DNA of 64,000 nucleotides from Duganella sp. SG902 (GTDB taxonomy: Bacteria; Pseudomonadota; Gammaproteobacteria; Burkholderiales; Burkholderiaceae_D). Position 1 is the stretch's first letter. Every line of letters starts with the position of its first letter. The position numbers were made by a program, and so were the translations under genes. This document shows positions 50,188 to 57,337 of this stretch, one piece after another. Under the pieces are notes generated by a model. It was not told the DNA's origin and did not search any database. It saw nothing but the letters and a program-made list of their open reading frames with translations. The stretch is taken from NCBI RefSeq assembly GCF_013376005.1, contig NZ_JABMJK010000011.1, positions 1 to 64,000 on the forward strand. Direction: 5' to 3'.

Positions 50188-51102
50188 ATGAAACAACGCT
50201 TCTGGAACTGCCTCACGTTATGCCTCACCCTGCTCATCGCCCTGCCCGCCCCCTCGTGGGCGGCCGGCTACACCCAGACCAAATATCCCATCGTGCTGGT
50301 GCACGGCCTGTTCGGCTTTGACAGCGTGGGGCCGGTGGACTACTTCTACGGCATCGCGTCCGCGCTGCGCAGCGGCGGCGCCAATGTGTACGTGACGTCG
50401 GTATCGGCCGCCAACAGCACCGAGGTGCGCGGCGAGCAGCTGCTGTTGCAGGTCAAGCAGATCCTGGCCGCCACCGGCGCTTCCAAGGTGAATCTGGTGG
50501 GGCATAGCCACGGCGGGCCGACGTCGCGCTACGTGGCCTCGGTGCGGCCGGATCTGGTGGCATCGGTGACCAGTGTCGGTGGCGTCAACAAGGGCTCGCG
50601 CGTGGCCGACGTGCTGATCGGCGCGGTGCCGGATGTCACCTACAACGTGGCGAACGCGGTGTCGGGCCTGATCAGCTTCCTGTCCGGCAGCCCGACCTTG
50701 CCGCAGAACGCGCGCGCGGCGGCGACCTCGCTCAGCACGGCGGGCACGCTGGCATTCAACAGCCGTCATCCGCAAGGCGTGCCGACCTCCGCATGCGGCG
50801 AGGGTGATTATCAGGTGAACGGCGTGTACTACTTCTCGTGGAGCGGCGCGCAGCCTTATACCAACGTGCTGGACGCCAGCGATCCAGTATTGGCGCTGAC
50901 GGCGCTGGCCTTCAACGGCGCCAAGAACGATGGCCTGGTCAGCAGCTGCTCCAGCCACCTGGGCCGGGTGATCCGCGACGACTACGCGCTCAACCACCTC
51001 GATGAGGTCAATCAGCTGATCGGCATCAGCAATCTGTTCGAGACCAATCCAGTGACCATCTACCGCCAGCAGGCCAACCGCTTGCAAGGACTGGGGCTCT
51101 GA
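50188..51102 (+). CDS. lipA: Secreted triacylglycerol lipase, family I (LipA)
   Basis: A 304-residue lipase that hydrolyses long-chain triglycerides outside the cell. Signal peptide about 1-26. The oxyanion stretch is IVLVHGLFGFDSV, the nucleophile Ser107 sits in LVGHSHGGPTSRY, the Asp in FNGAKNDGLVSS and the His in DDYALNHLDEVNQ, followed by the Ca2+-binding loop. Two Cys (SACGEGDY and SSCSSHLG) likely form the conserved disulfide. This class needs a dedicated foldase, and one follows directly: the stop overlaps the lifO ATG (TGATG). A GGAGA ribosome site precedes the ATG. Confidence 0.95.
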   Translation: MKQRFWNCLTLCLTLLIALPAPSWAAGYTQTKYPIVLVHGLFGFDSVGPVDYFYGIASALRSGGANVYVTSVSAANSTEVRGEQLLLQVKQILAATGASKVNLVGHSHGGPTSRYVASVRPDLVASVTSVGGVNKGSRVADVLIGAVPDVTYNVANAVSGLISFLSGSPTLPQNARAAATSLSTAGTLAFNSRHPQGVPTSACGEGDYQVNGVYYFSWSGAQPYTNVLDASDPVLALTALAFNGAKNDGLVSSCSSHLGRVIRDDYALNHLDEVNQLIGISNLFETNPVTIYRQQANRLQGLGL

Positions 51103-52031
51103 TGCGGACCGCGCTGCGCGCGGCAGTGCTGCTTGCCGTCGCGGCTGGCGGCGCGTCGCTGCTGTGGCGCCAGCCGGCGCCCGACGCGGTGGCCGGCGGC
51201 GTCGCTTCCGCAGGCGGCACGCCTGACTACTTCGCCTTCGTGCCGTCCATGGCTGGCACCCGCCCGGACGGCGCCGTGCGCGCCAGCGCCGACGGCCGGC
51301 TGGAAGTAAATGCCGAACTGGCCTACCTGTTCGACTATTATCTGGCCGGCTTGGGCGAGCGGCCGCTGGAAGCCATTCGCACGGAAATCATCCGCGAGCT
51401 GGAGCGCCGCCTGCGGCCGGCGCCCGCCACCGAGGCAAAGCGTTTGCTGGACGCTTATCTCACCTACAAGCGCGCACTGGTGGACGTGGAACGCGGACTG
51501 CCGGCGCAAGCCGATCCGGTGCTGCGCGCGCGCCAGCGGCTCACCGCCATGCAGCAACTGCGCGCCACATATTTCAGCAACGAGGAAATCGCCGGCCTGT
51601 TCAGTGCTTCGGACGCCTACGATATCGACGCCATCGCCCGTCTTGAGATCAACAGTGACGCCAGCCTGAGCGAAGCGCAGCGCAAGCAGAAGTTGGCCGC
51701 GCTGGACGCCGCCCTGCCGCAAAAAGTCCGGGAAGAAAAAGAAGCGCCTACCCAGGTGCTGCGCCTGGAGGAGGCGGTGAGCGCGGCCCGCGCGCGCGGC
51801 GCGGACGACAACGAGGTCTACCGTCTGCGCTCGGCCGCGCTGTCCCCGGCGGCGGCGGCGCGCCTGGCCGACGTCGATCATGAGGAAGCGGACTGGCAGC
51901 GCCGCATCGCCGCCTATCAAGCCCAGCGCCGCGAACTGCTGCAATCCGCCGCCCCCGCCGCCGCCCTCCAGCAACTGCGTGACAGCGGCTTCAGCGCCGA
52001 CGAACAAAAACGCCTGCCCGCCTACGAATAA
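51102..52031 (+). CDS. lifO: Lipase-specific foldase LifO
   Basis: A 309-residue steric chaperone anchored in the inner membrane by about residues 5-22, with an Ala/Pro linker. The lipase chaperone signatures are VPSMAGTRPDGAVRASADGR (about 47-66) and AYLFDYYLAGLGE (FDYY at 77-80), matching RxxFDY(F/C)LSxxGE with a Leu-Ala start. The remainder is the extended helical domain and the second mini-domain (EIAGLFSASDAYDIDAIARL; ELLQSAAPAAALQQLRDSGF). It folds LipA in the periplasm before type II secretion. It is translationally coupled to lipA. Confidence 0.92.
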   Translation: MRTALRAAVLLAVAAGGASLLWRQPAPDAVAGGVASAGGTPDYFAFVPSMAGTRPDGAVRASADGRLEVNAELAYLFDYYLAGLGERPLEAIRTEIIRELERRLRPAPATEAKRLLDAYLTYKRALVDVERGLPAQADPVLRARQRLTAMQQLRATYFSNEEIAGLFSASDAYDIDAIARLEINSDASLSEAQRKQKLAALDAALPQKVREEKEAPTQVLRLEEAVSAARARGADDNEVYRLRSAALSPAAAARLADVDHEEADWQRRIAAYQAQRRELLQSAAPAAALQQLRDSGFSADEQKRLPAYE

Positions 52032-52556
52032 TCAGTGCACGTAGCGGGCAATGTAATACACGCAGCCCAGCAGCAGCGAGGCGAAGCCATACAGCCTCCA
52101 CACATGCCCCATCAACGCCCGGTGCAAATCCATTCTGGTCTCCTGCAACGCGATATGAAAATCCTCTCGCTGCTTGGCCAAAGCGGCATTGAACTCCTCT
52201 CGCTGCTTGGCCAAAGCGGCATTGAGCTCCTCTCGCTGCTTGGCCAAAGCGGTATTGAGCTCCTCTCGCTGCTTGTCCAGCGCGACCTTGAAATCAAATC
52301 GCAGCGTCGCGTGCTCAGTTTGAAATTCCTCCCGCTGCTTGGCTGAGTTCGTCTGAACCTCAAGTTTGAACTCATAGATGAGGGCGAAAAGGCGCTCATG
52401 ACTGGCGTGCATTTCGGCGCGCAGCGCCGTAATGTCATCTTTGGTGGCAAAGCTGTTGCGTATGACGGCCACGTCTGTCTCCAGTGCAGCGATACGCACA
52501 TCATAAGAACTTTTCCCAGAGTCCTCAACCCGTGGGTTTTCATTGGTGCCGTGCAT
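52032..52556 (-). CDS. Coiled-coil protein with C-terminal membrane anchor
   Basis: A 174-residue protein predicted to be tail-anchored. It has a helical start (DVRIAALETDVAVIRNSFAT), a long coiled coil, and a final hydrophobic segment (RLYGFASLLLGCVYYIARYV, about 153-172). The coiled coil holds four tandem 11-residue units of the type L(A/D)KQREELNAA, encoded by 33-base DNA repeats. The start resembles small DUF1640/bdr-like coiled-coil proteins, but I do not claim the family. It abuts the convergent lifO stop with no gap. Function unknown. Confidence 0.75.
   Translation of the reverse strand: MHGTNENPRVEDSGKSSYDVRIAALETDVAVIRNSFATKDDITALRAEMHASHERLFALIYEFKLEVQTNSAKQREEFQTEHATLRFDFKVALDKQREELNTALAKQREELNAALAKQREEFNAALAKQREDFHIALQETRMDLHRALMGHVWRLYGFASLLLGCVYYIARYVH
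52163..52294 (-). repeat. Four 33-bp tandem repeats (hendecads)
   Basis: Units beginning CCTCTCGCTG at 52163, 52196, 52229 and 52262 encode LAKQREELNAA-type hendecads of the coiled coil. The first three are nearly identical; the last is diverged. Copy number may vary by slippage and would lengthen or shorten the coil in steps of 11 residues. Confidence 0.85.
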
Positions 52557-52619
52557 GATCGCTCTCCTATCGATGAGCTACCAAGCTAGCACCAGGCTCC
52601 CGTTCAGCTTTGATGCGGA

Positions 52620-53636
52620 TCAAGCGTGCGCCAGCGCGGCGGCGAGCTCGATTTTGTTGGAGACGCCCAAGCTGTAGTAGGCGTTGCGTAAGTAGGTTCG
52701 CACCGTCGATGGCGTCAAACCCATCTCGCGCGCGATCTCCTTGTACGACTGGCCGCGCGCATACAGCAGCGCCGCACTGAGCTCGCGCGGCGACAACTGC
52801 GCGCGCTGTCCGGCGCCCGCCAGCACCATCGCCACCAGCTCGCCCGCAGGCTCCAGCACCAGCTTGGCGCCACCCAGCGTCACGCCGCACGGCAGCCGCG
52901 CGAACGCCGCCATCATCGACGGCGGCAATATCGTTCCTTGCCAGTCATCGCAATGCCGCGCCAGCGCATCTCCGATACGCCGGCCAAGGTAGTACAACTG
53001 CCCGCGCGTATCCGCCACCGCCATTTCCTCCAGCGATGCCGCGCCAAACGCCGCCCGCCAATCCGCCAGCCGATACTTCCAGCTCTGCAGCATGTGCTGG
53101 GAGAACTCCAGGAACAGCATGCTTTCCACATCATTGAACGCCGCATGCGGGCAATTGCGATACAGGCAGACAAAGAACAACAAGCCGCTGCCCGGCAACT
53201 CAAAGGTGATCGCCATGATCGTATGCAGGCCGTGACGCTCGACAAACGCCAGCATCTCCTCCGGCCCCTCGTCGCACTCGCCGCTGGCGCGCAGCACCGT
53301 CCCCAGCGAGCCGATCGAATCCTGCGCGAACCAGTCGCAGGCCGCGATCACGCCATTCCACTCCTGCGCGAAGGTCGGGCTCAAGCCTATGCTCGCATGC
53401 AGCAGATTGCGCGGCCCCGCGCCGTCCACGCCAGGACACACCTGCCCCCACCACGCCGAATCGAAACCGATAAACCGGCGCAGGATCAGCAAGGTCTCTC
53501 GCAGGAAAACCTGCGGCTCGGCATGCCGCATCAGCTCGCCCATCTCCAACAGGCCGCCGCTGAACGAGTGATAAAACGACGCCGGCAACTCCGCCACCCG
53601 GCCCACTCCCTTGATCCATGGATAGTCTTGTTCCAT
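52620..53636 (-). CDS. LuxR-type transcriptional regulator
   Basis: A 338-residue regulator. The C-terminal GerE/LuxR helix-turn-helix is clear: LSPRELSAALLYARGQSYKE, then IAREMGLTPSTVRTYLRNAY and YSLGVSNKIELAAALA. The N-terminal about 260 residues resemble a GAF-like sensor (IMAITFELPGSGLLFFVCLY; MLFLEFSQHMLQSWKYRLAD) without recognisable ligand motifs; it is not an acyl-homoserine-lactone domain by obvious residues. The gene is divergent from the secretory lipase, and a palindrome (53703-53721) lies between them, suggesting that it controls the lipase. Confidence 0.88.
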   Translation of the reverse strand: MEQDYPWIKGVGRVAELPASFYHSFSGGLLEMGELMRHAEPQVFLRETLLILRRFIGFDSAWWGQVCPGVDGAGPRNLLHASIGLSPTFAQEWNGVIAACDWFAQDSIGSLGTVLRASGECDEGPEEMLAFVERHGLHTIMAITFELPGSGLLFFVCLYRNCPHAAFNDVESMLFLEFSQHMLQSWKYRLADWRAAFGAASLEEMAVADTRGQLYYLGRRIGDALARHCDDWQGTILPPSMMAAFARLPCGVTLGGAKLVLEPAGELVAMVLAGAGQRAQLSPRELSAALLYARGQSYKEIAREMGLTPSTVRTYLRNAYYSLGVSNKIELAAALAHA

Positions 53637-53702
53637 CGCGCTCTCTCCATACTCTGCATTTGAGGAGGGCCGTTCGCGGCCATGCAGACAGTAAGATCGA
53701 TC

Positions 53703-53721
53703 ATATCAGGCCACCTGATAT
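53703..53721. promoter_or_regulatory. Perfect palindrome between LuxR regulator and secretory lipase
   Basis: ATATCAGG-CCA-CCTGATAT has two perfect eight-base arms and sits 31-49 bases before the lipase ATG, 67 bases from the regulator start. The size and symmetry suit a dimeric LuxR-type activator site. Confidence 0.5.
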
Positions 53722-53751
53722 TTATCATCCATAATCATAACGGAGACCATC

Positions 53752-54981
53752 ATGACGATATTCAGCAACAAGTTGCGGGCGCTGGCTTTGGCTTGCGGCC
53801 TAGCCCTGTCCGGCGCGGCCTTGTTAAGCGGTTGCGGCGACGGCGCCGGCATCGCGGTCGCGGCCACTGTGCCGCCTTACAAGGAGGTCCACATTGGCAG
53901 CGATTTCTGGGACATCAACAGCGCCCCGCCAGCCACCGCCAAGGCCGGCGATATCCACCAGGTTCAGCCACGCACCGACGCGCCCAGCGGCAGCAAGGGC
54001 TGGAGCGTGATCTACGTGTCCGAGATCCAGCCCGGCAAGCTGGCCTACGTGTCCGGCGAGATCTACGTGCCGACCGCCGCCGCCAGCGGCCAGCGCGACG
54101 TGGTGCTGTGGAACCACGAAACCGCCGGCCTGGCCGACGCCTGCGCGCCGTCGCGCCGCAACACCGTCGAGCAAGGCAATGACCGCGTGCCCGCCATGCC
54201 GGCCCTGCTGGCCAAGGGCTACATCGTGGTGATGAGCGACTATCCCGGCCTCGGCCTGCCCGGTCCGGCCTACTACATGGCCGGCCAGCCGAACGCCCGC
54301 GCCTCGCTCGACATGCTGCGCGTGGCGCAGAAATTCACCGACGCCAATCCGTCCAAACGCTATGTGATGTACGGCTGGTCGCAAGGCGGACAAACCACGA
54401 TGTGGAGCGAAAGCATCGCCGCCACGTATGCGCCTGAATTCACCGGCCTCGGCGCGGCGCTGATCGCACCGGCCGTGCGCATCAGGGACCTGACGCTGAA
54501 CTCCATGACCAGCGCGGAAAACGCCGGCTATGTGATCTCCACCCTGCCCGGCATCCAGGCTTACTTCCCGGAGTTGAAGTACCGCGATTTCCTGACCGCC
54601 GACGCGATGGAACAGCTGCCGGTGCTGGCCAGCGGCTGCTTTGACGTGTGGAGCACGGCGTCCGGCGTCAAGGATGCTTATGTGCCGGGGGCGCTGGTGA
54701 GCGGATCGACATGGTGGGATGCGATGACGGCGGTGGATAACTTCACGCCCAAGGGCAGCATGCCGTTCATGATCTATCAGGGCTCGGCCGATACCACCAC
54801 CCCGCCGCCACTGACCAGGCGTGAACGCGTGGCGCTGTGCGGCGCCGGCTCGGCGGTGAATTATCAGGAATTCGCCGGCCTGGATCACGTTGCCGTGGTG
54901 GCGGAAGCGGCCAAGCTGCTGCCGGATTGGGTCGAGGGGCGGTTCAAGGGGCAGGCCGCCAGCAGCAATTGCGGTAACTAG
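53752..54981 (+). CDS. Secretory lipase / alpha-beta hydrolase lipoprotein
   Basis: A 409-residue hydrolase resembling the secretory lipase (LIP) family. A lipobox (ALLSGC, Cys about 28) suggests a membrane-anchored or surface lipoprotein, though a plain signal peptide is possible. Motifs: the oxyanion region VLWNHETAGLAD, YIVVMSDYPGLGLPGPAYYM, nucleophile Ser in RYVMYGWSQGGQTTMW (GxSxG), Asp in MIYQGSADTTTPP, His in FAGLDHVAVV. It would hydrolyse esters or lipids. A GGAGA ribosome site precedes the ATG. It is likely regulated by the divergent LuxR-type protein. Confidence 0.85.
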   Translation: MTIFSNKLRALALACGLALSGAALLSGCGDGAGIAVAATVPPYKEVHIGSDFWDINSAPPATAKAGDIHQVQPRTDAPSGSKGWSVIYVSEIQPGKLAYVSGEIYVPTAAASGQRDVVLWNHETAGLADACAPSRRNTVEQGNDRVPAMPALLAKGYIVVMSDYPGLGLPGPAYYMAGQPNARASLDMLRVAQKFTDANPSKRYVMYGWSQGGQTTMWSESIAATYAPEFTGLGAALIAPAVRIRDLTLNSMTSAENAGYVISTLPGIQAYFPELKYRDFLTADAMEQLPVLASGCFDVWSTASGVKDAYVPGALVSGSTWWDAMTAVDNFTPKGSMPFMIYQGSADTTTPPPLTRRERVALCGAGSAVNYQEFAGLDHVAVVAEAAKLLPDWVEGRFKGQAASSNCGN

Positions 54982-55021
54982 GTGGGCTGTTGCGGTCGAT
55001 GCTGAGCTTTTCTTGTCGCGA

Positions 55022-55056
55022 GCGTTCTATGGGTTTCCGGCCTGCGCCGGAACGAC
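55022..55056. repeat. Palindromic interspersed repeat, copy 3 (single arm)
   Basis: GCGTTCTATGGGTTTCCGGC continuing as CTGCGCCGGAACGAC matches the right arm of copies 1 and 2; the left arm is missing. It lies between the convergent secretory lipase and diguanylate cyclase genes, again a convergent spacer. Confidence 0.75.
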
Positions 55057-55103
55057 GTGGCTGAGAGTTCTTTCCACGCCTGGCAGCAGCCAGGCGCACA
55101 GCA

Positions 55104-56249
55104 TCAACCGGCGATCACGCGGTTGCGCCCGGCGCGTTTGGCTTCGTACATGGCGGCGTCGCCGACCGAGATCAGGCGGATCAGGTCGTAGTCATACTGG
55201 TCCGAGCAGACCACGCCCATGCTGGCGGTGTAGCGCACCGTCAGCTTGTCGAGCTCCACCACCTCGTACTCGATTCGCGCGCGCAGCCGTTCCGCCACCT
55301 TGAGCGCGGCCTCGCGGTCGACGCCGTCCAGCACCAGCACGAACTCCTCGCCGCCGAAACGGGCCAGCAAATCCAGCGGACGCAGCTCCAGCCGCACCAG
55401 CCGCGCCAGGTGGCGCAGCACCTCGTCGCCCACCGGGTGGCCGTAGGTATCGTTGATGACCTTGAAGTAATCGACGTCGATCATGATCACCGCCAGGCTG
55501 CGGCCGCCGCGCTGGGCGCGCAAGCCGGTGCGCTTGCCCTGCATCTCCAGCCCCGAGCGGTTGAGGGCGCCCGTCAGCGGATCCAGCGTCGACAGGCGGC
55601 GCAGGCGCTCGGCATAGCGCCACATCACCATCAGGATCAGGCCGAAGGCGATGCAGATCTGCGCCAGCGGCACCACCAGCGCGCTCAGGTGTATCACCAG
55701 CGAGCTGGCGCCGCCGGCCTGGTCGCCCTGGGTCAGCATGTGCACGCCACGCAGGAACAACGCCAGGCCCAGCAGCACAAAGCCGGCCACCGCGATGCCG
55801 GACACGCGCCAGCTGCCGCGCCGCGCGATCGCCGCCGCGCAAATCCAGTTGAGCAGCGCGAAGTAAAAGCCGCTGAAGCACAGCCGCGCGCGCAGGCTCG
55901 GCGCCACCAGCGTGTAATACGCCGCGATCGCCAGCGCGATGCCGGTGATGATGCCTATGCTGGTCCAGGACAGCGTGCTGGCGCAATACACGCGCAAGCC
56001 GCGCAGCACCAGCCCGAGGCCGAAGGCGATCACGCCATAGCCGAGGATGGCCGTCACCACCAGCGGCAGGCTGTCGATATTGCACATCGCCATGCCGGCC
56101 GACACCGCCACATTGCCGGCCGCCCACCAGCGTTGCTCCGGCGGGCTATCGGTATAACAGGCCGACGCCACCAGCAACGCCGTGGTCAGCAGCGTCACGC
56201 AAATTTGGACCAGTAAAAGTGTATCGAGATTCAGCACGCCAGCATCCAT
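55104..56249 (-). CDS. Membrane-bound diguanylate cyclase
   Basis: A 381-residue protein with about seven N-terminal membrane helices (about 8-215; a MASE-like sensor of unassigned type) and a C-terminal GGDEF domain. The active site is ARFGGEEFVLVLDG (GGEEF is functional), and the inhibitory RxxD I-site (RPLD) lies five residues before it. DPLTGALNRSG and IDVDYFKVINDTYGHPVGDE are the usual GTP-binding blocks. It makes c-di-GMP, raising the sessile/biofilm signal. Its stop faces the secretory lipase gene. Confidence 0.93.
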   Translation of the reverse strand: MDAGVLNLDTLLLVQICVTLLTTALLVASACYTDSPPEQRWWAAGNVAVSAGMAMCNIDSLPLVVTAILGYGVIAFGLGLVLRGLRVYCASTLSWTSIGIITGIALAIAAYYTLVAPSLRARLCFSGFYFALLNWICAAAIARRGSWRVSGIAVAGFVLLGLALFLRGVHMLTQGDQAGGASSLVIHLSALVVPLAQICIAFGLILMVMWRYAERLRRLSTLDPLTGALNRSGLEMQGKRTGLRAQRGGRSLAVIMIDVDYFKVINDTYGHPVGDEVLRHLARLVRLELRPLDLLARFGGEEFVLVLDGVDREAALKVAERLRARIEYEVVELDKLTVRYTASMGVVCSDQYDYDLIRLISVGDAAMYEAKRAGRNRVIAG

Positions 56250-56382
56250 CTTGAGGAGCTATCAATGTAGCGCAGCGACTGCCTTGAGGCAATGACTAAA
56301 TTGCAGAAAAGAAATCAATCGGGCGCTCACTGCGGGCCGGTATCAGGTAAAGTGTGGTTCATCGCAGACTATCGATTGACCC

Positions 56383-57315
56383 ATGCCCTACCCGATTGAA
56401 CACAAGCTGGTGATCGGCATCGCCTCCAGCGCCCTGTTTGACCTGACCGCCTCGCACCAGGTGTACCTGGAAGGCGGCGCCGAGGCGTATCGCAAGTATC
56501 AGGAACAGCAGATCGGCACCGTCCTGGACAAGGGCGTGGCCTTCCCCTTCATCCGCCGCTTCCTGAGCATCAACAAGCACCATCCGCAAAGTTCACCGGT
56601 GGAAGTGGTGCTGTTCTCGCGCAACTCGCCGGAGACCGGGCTGCGGGTGATGAATTCGATCGCCCACTACGGGCTGGACATCTCGCGCGCCTGCTTCCTG
56701 ACCGGGCAGTCGCCGTACACCTACCTGCCGGCCTTCAACACCTCGCTGTTCCTGAGCGCCAACGAGGAGGACGTGCGGCGCGCGCTGGACGCCAACTACC
56801 CGGCCGGATTGGTGCTGCCCTCGCGCACCGAGGACGACGAGAACGACGGCGAACTGCGCATCGCCTTCGACTTTGACGGCGTGATCGCCGACGACGAGTC
56901 GGAAACCGTCTTCAAGCGCAACAACAACGTCGACGAATTCCACGCCCACGAGATTGAAAAAGTGGCGATTCCGCACCAGCCCGGGCCGCTGGCCGACCTG
57001 TTCCGCAAGCTGTCGGTGATGCAGCAACTGGAGGAGGACGCCCAGCGCGCCGATCCGGGGTACAAGAAGATCCTGCGCATCGCCATCATCACCGCCCGCA
57101 GCGCGCCGGCGCACGAGCGCGTGGTGACCACGCTGAAGAGCTGGGGCGTGTCGGCCAACGAGACCTTCTTCCTCGGCGGGATGGAAAAAGCGCGGGTGCT
57201 GAGCATTTTCAAACCGCACATGTTCTTCGACGACCAGCTGAGCCACCTGAAGTCCCCGGCCGGGAATATCCCGATGGTGCACATCCCCTTCGGCGTTGCC
57301 AACCGCTTGGTATAA
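56383..57315 (+). CDS. 5'-nucleotidase of the cytosolic NT5C1 type
   Basis: A 310-residue protein of the 5'-nucleotidase family related to animal cytosolic 5'-nucleotidase I. Family blocks are KLVIGIASSALFDLTASHQV, VVLFSRNSPETGLRVMNSIA, FLTGQSPYTYLPAFNTSLFL, the HAD-like catalytic IAFDFDGVIADDESE (DFDG) and FLGGMEKARVLSIFKPHMFF followed by DDQ. It dephosphorylates nucleoside monophosphates, probably AMP. The last codons overlap a promoter-like sequence for mfd, 22 bases before the mfd ATG. Confidence 0.9.
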   Translation: MPYPIEHKLVIGIASSALFDLTASHQVYLEGGAEAYRKYQEQQIGTVLDKGVAFPFIRRFLSINKHHPQSSPVEVVLFSRNSPETGLRVMNSIAHYGLDISRACFLTGQSPYTYLPAFNTSLFLSANEEDVRRALDANYPAGLVLPSRTEDDENDGELRIAFDFDGVIADDESETVFKRNNNVDEFHAHEIEKVAIPHQPGPLADLFRKLSVMQQLEEDAQRADPGYKKILRIAIITARSAPAHERVVTTLKSWGVSANETFFLGGMEKARVLSIFKPHMFFDDQLSHLKSPAGNIPMVHIPFGVANRLV

Positions 57316-57316
57316 T
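57308..57316 (+). promoter_or_regulatory. Extended -10 promoter element of mfd
   Basis: TGGTATAAT has the TGn-TATAAT form of an extended -10 element, which can work without a strong -35. It overlaps the final codons of the 5'-nucleotidase gene and lies 21 bases before the mfd ATG. Confidence 0.5.
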
Positions 57317-57337
57317 AGCGGTCTGGATAACTGTTGA

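Noticed and set aside
57296..57316. TTGCCA as -35 partner of the mfd TATAAT
   Set aside because: The spacing is only nine bases; the extended -10 TGn motif is the better explanation.
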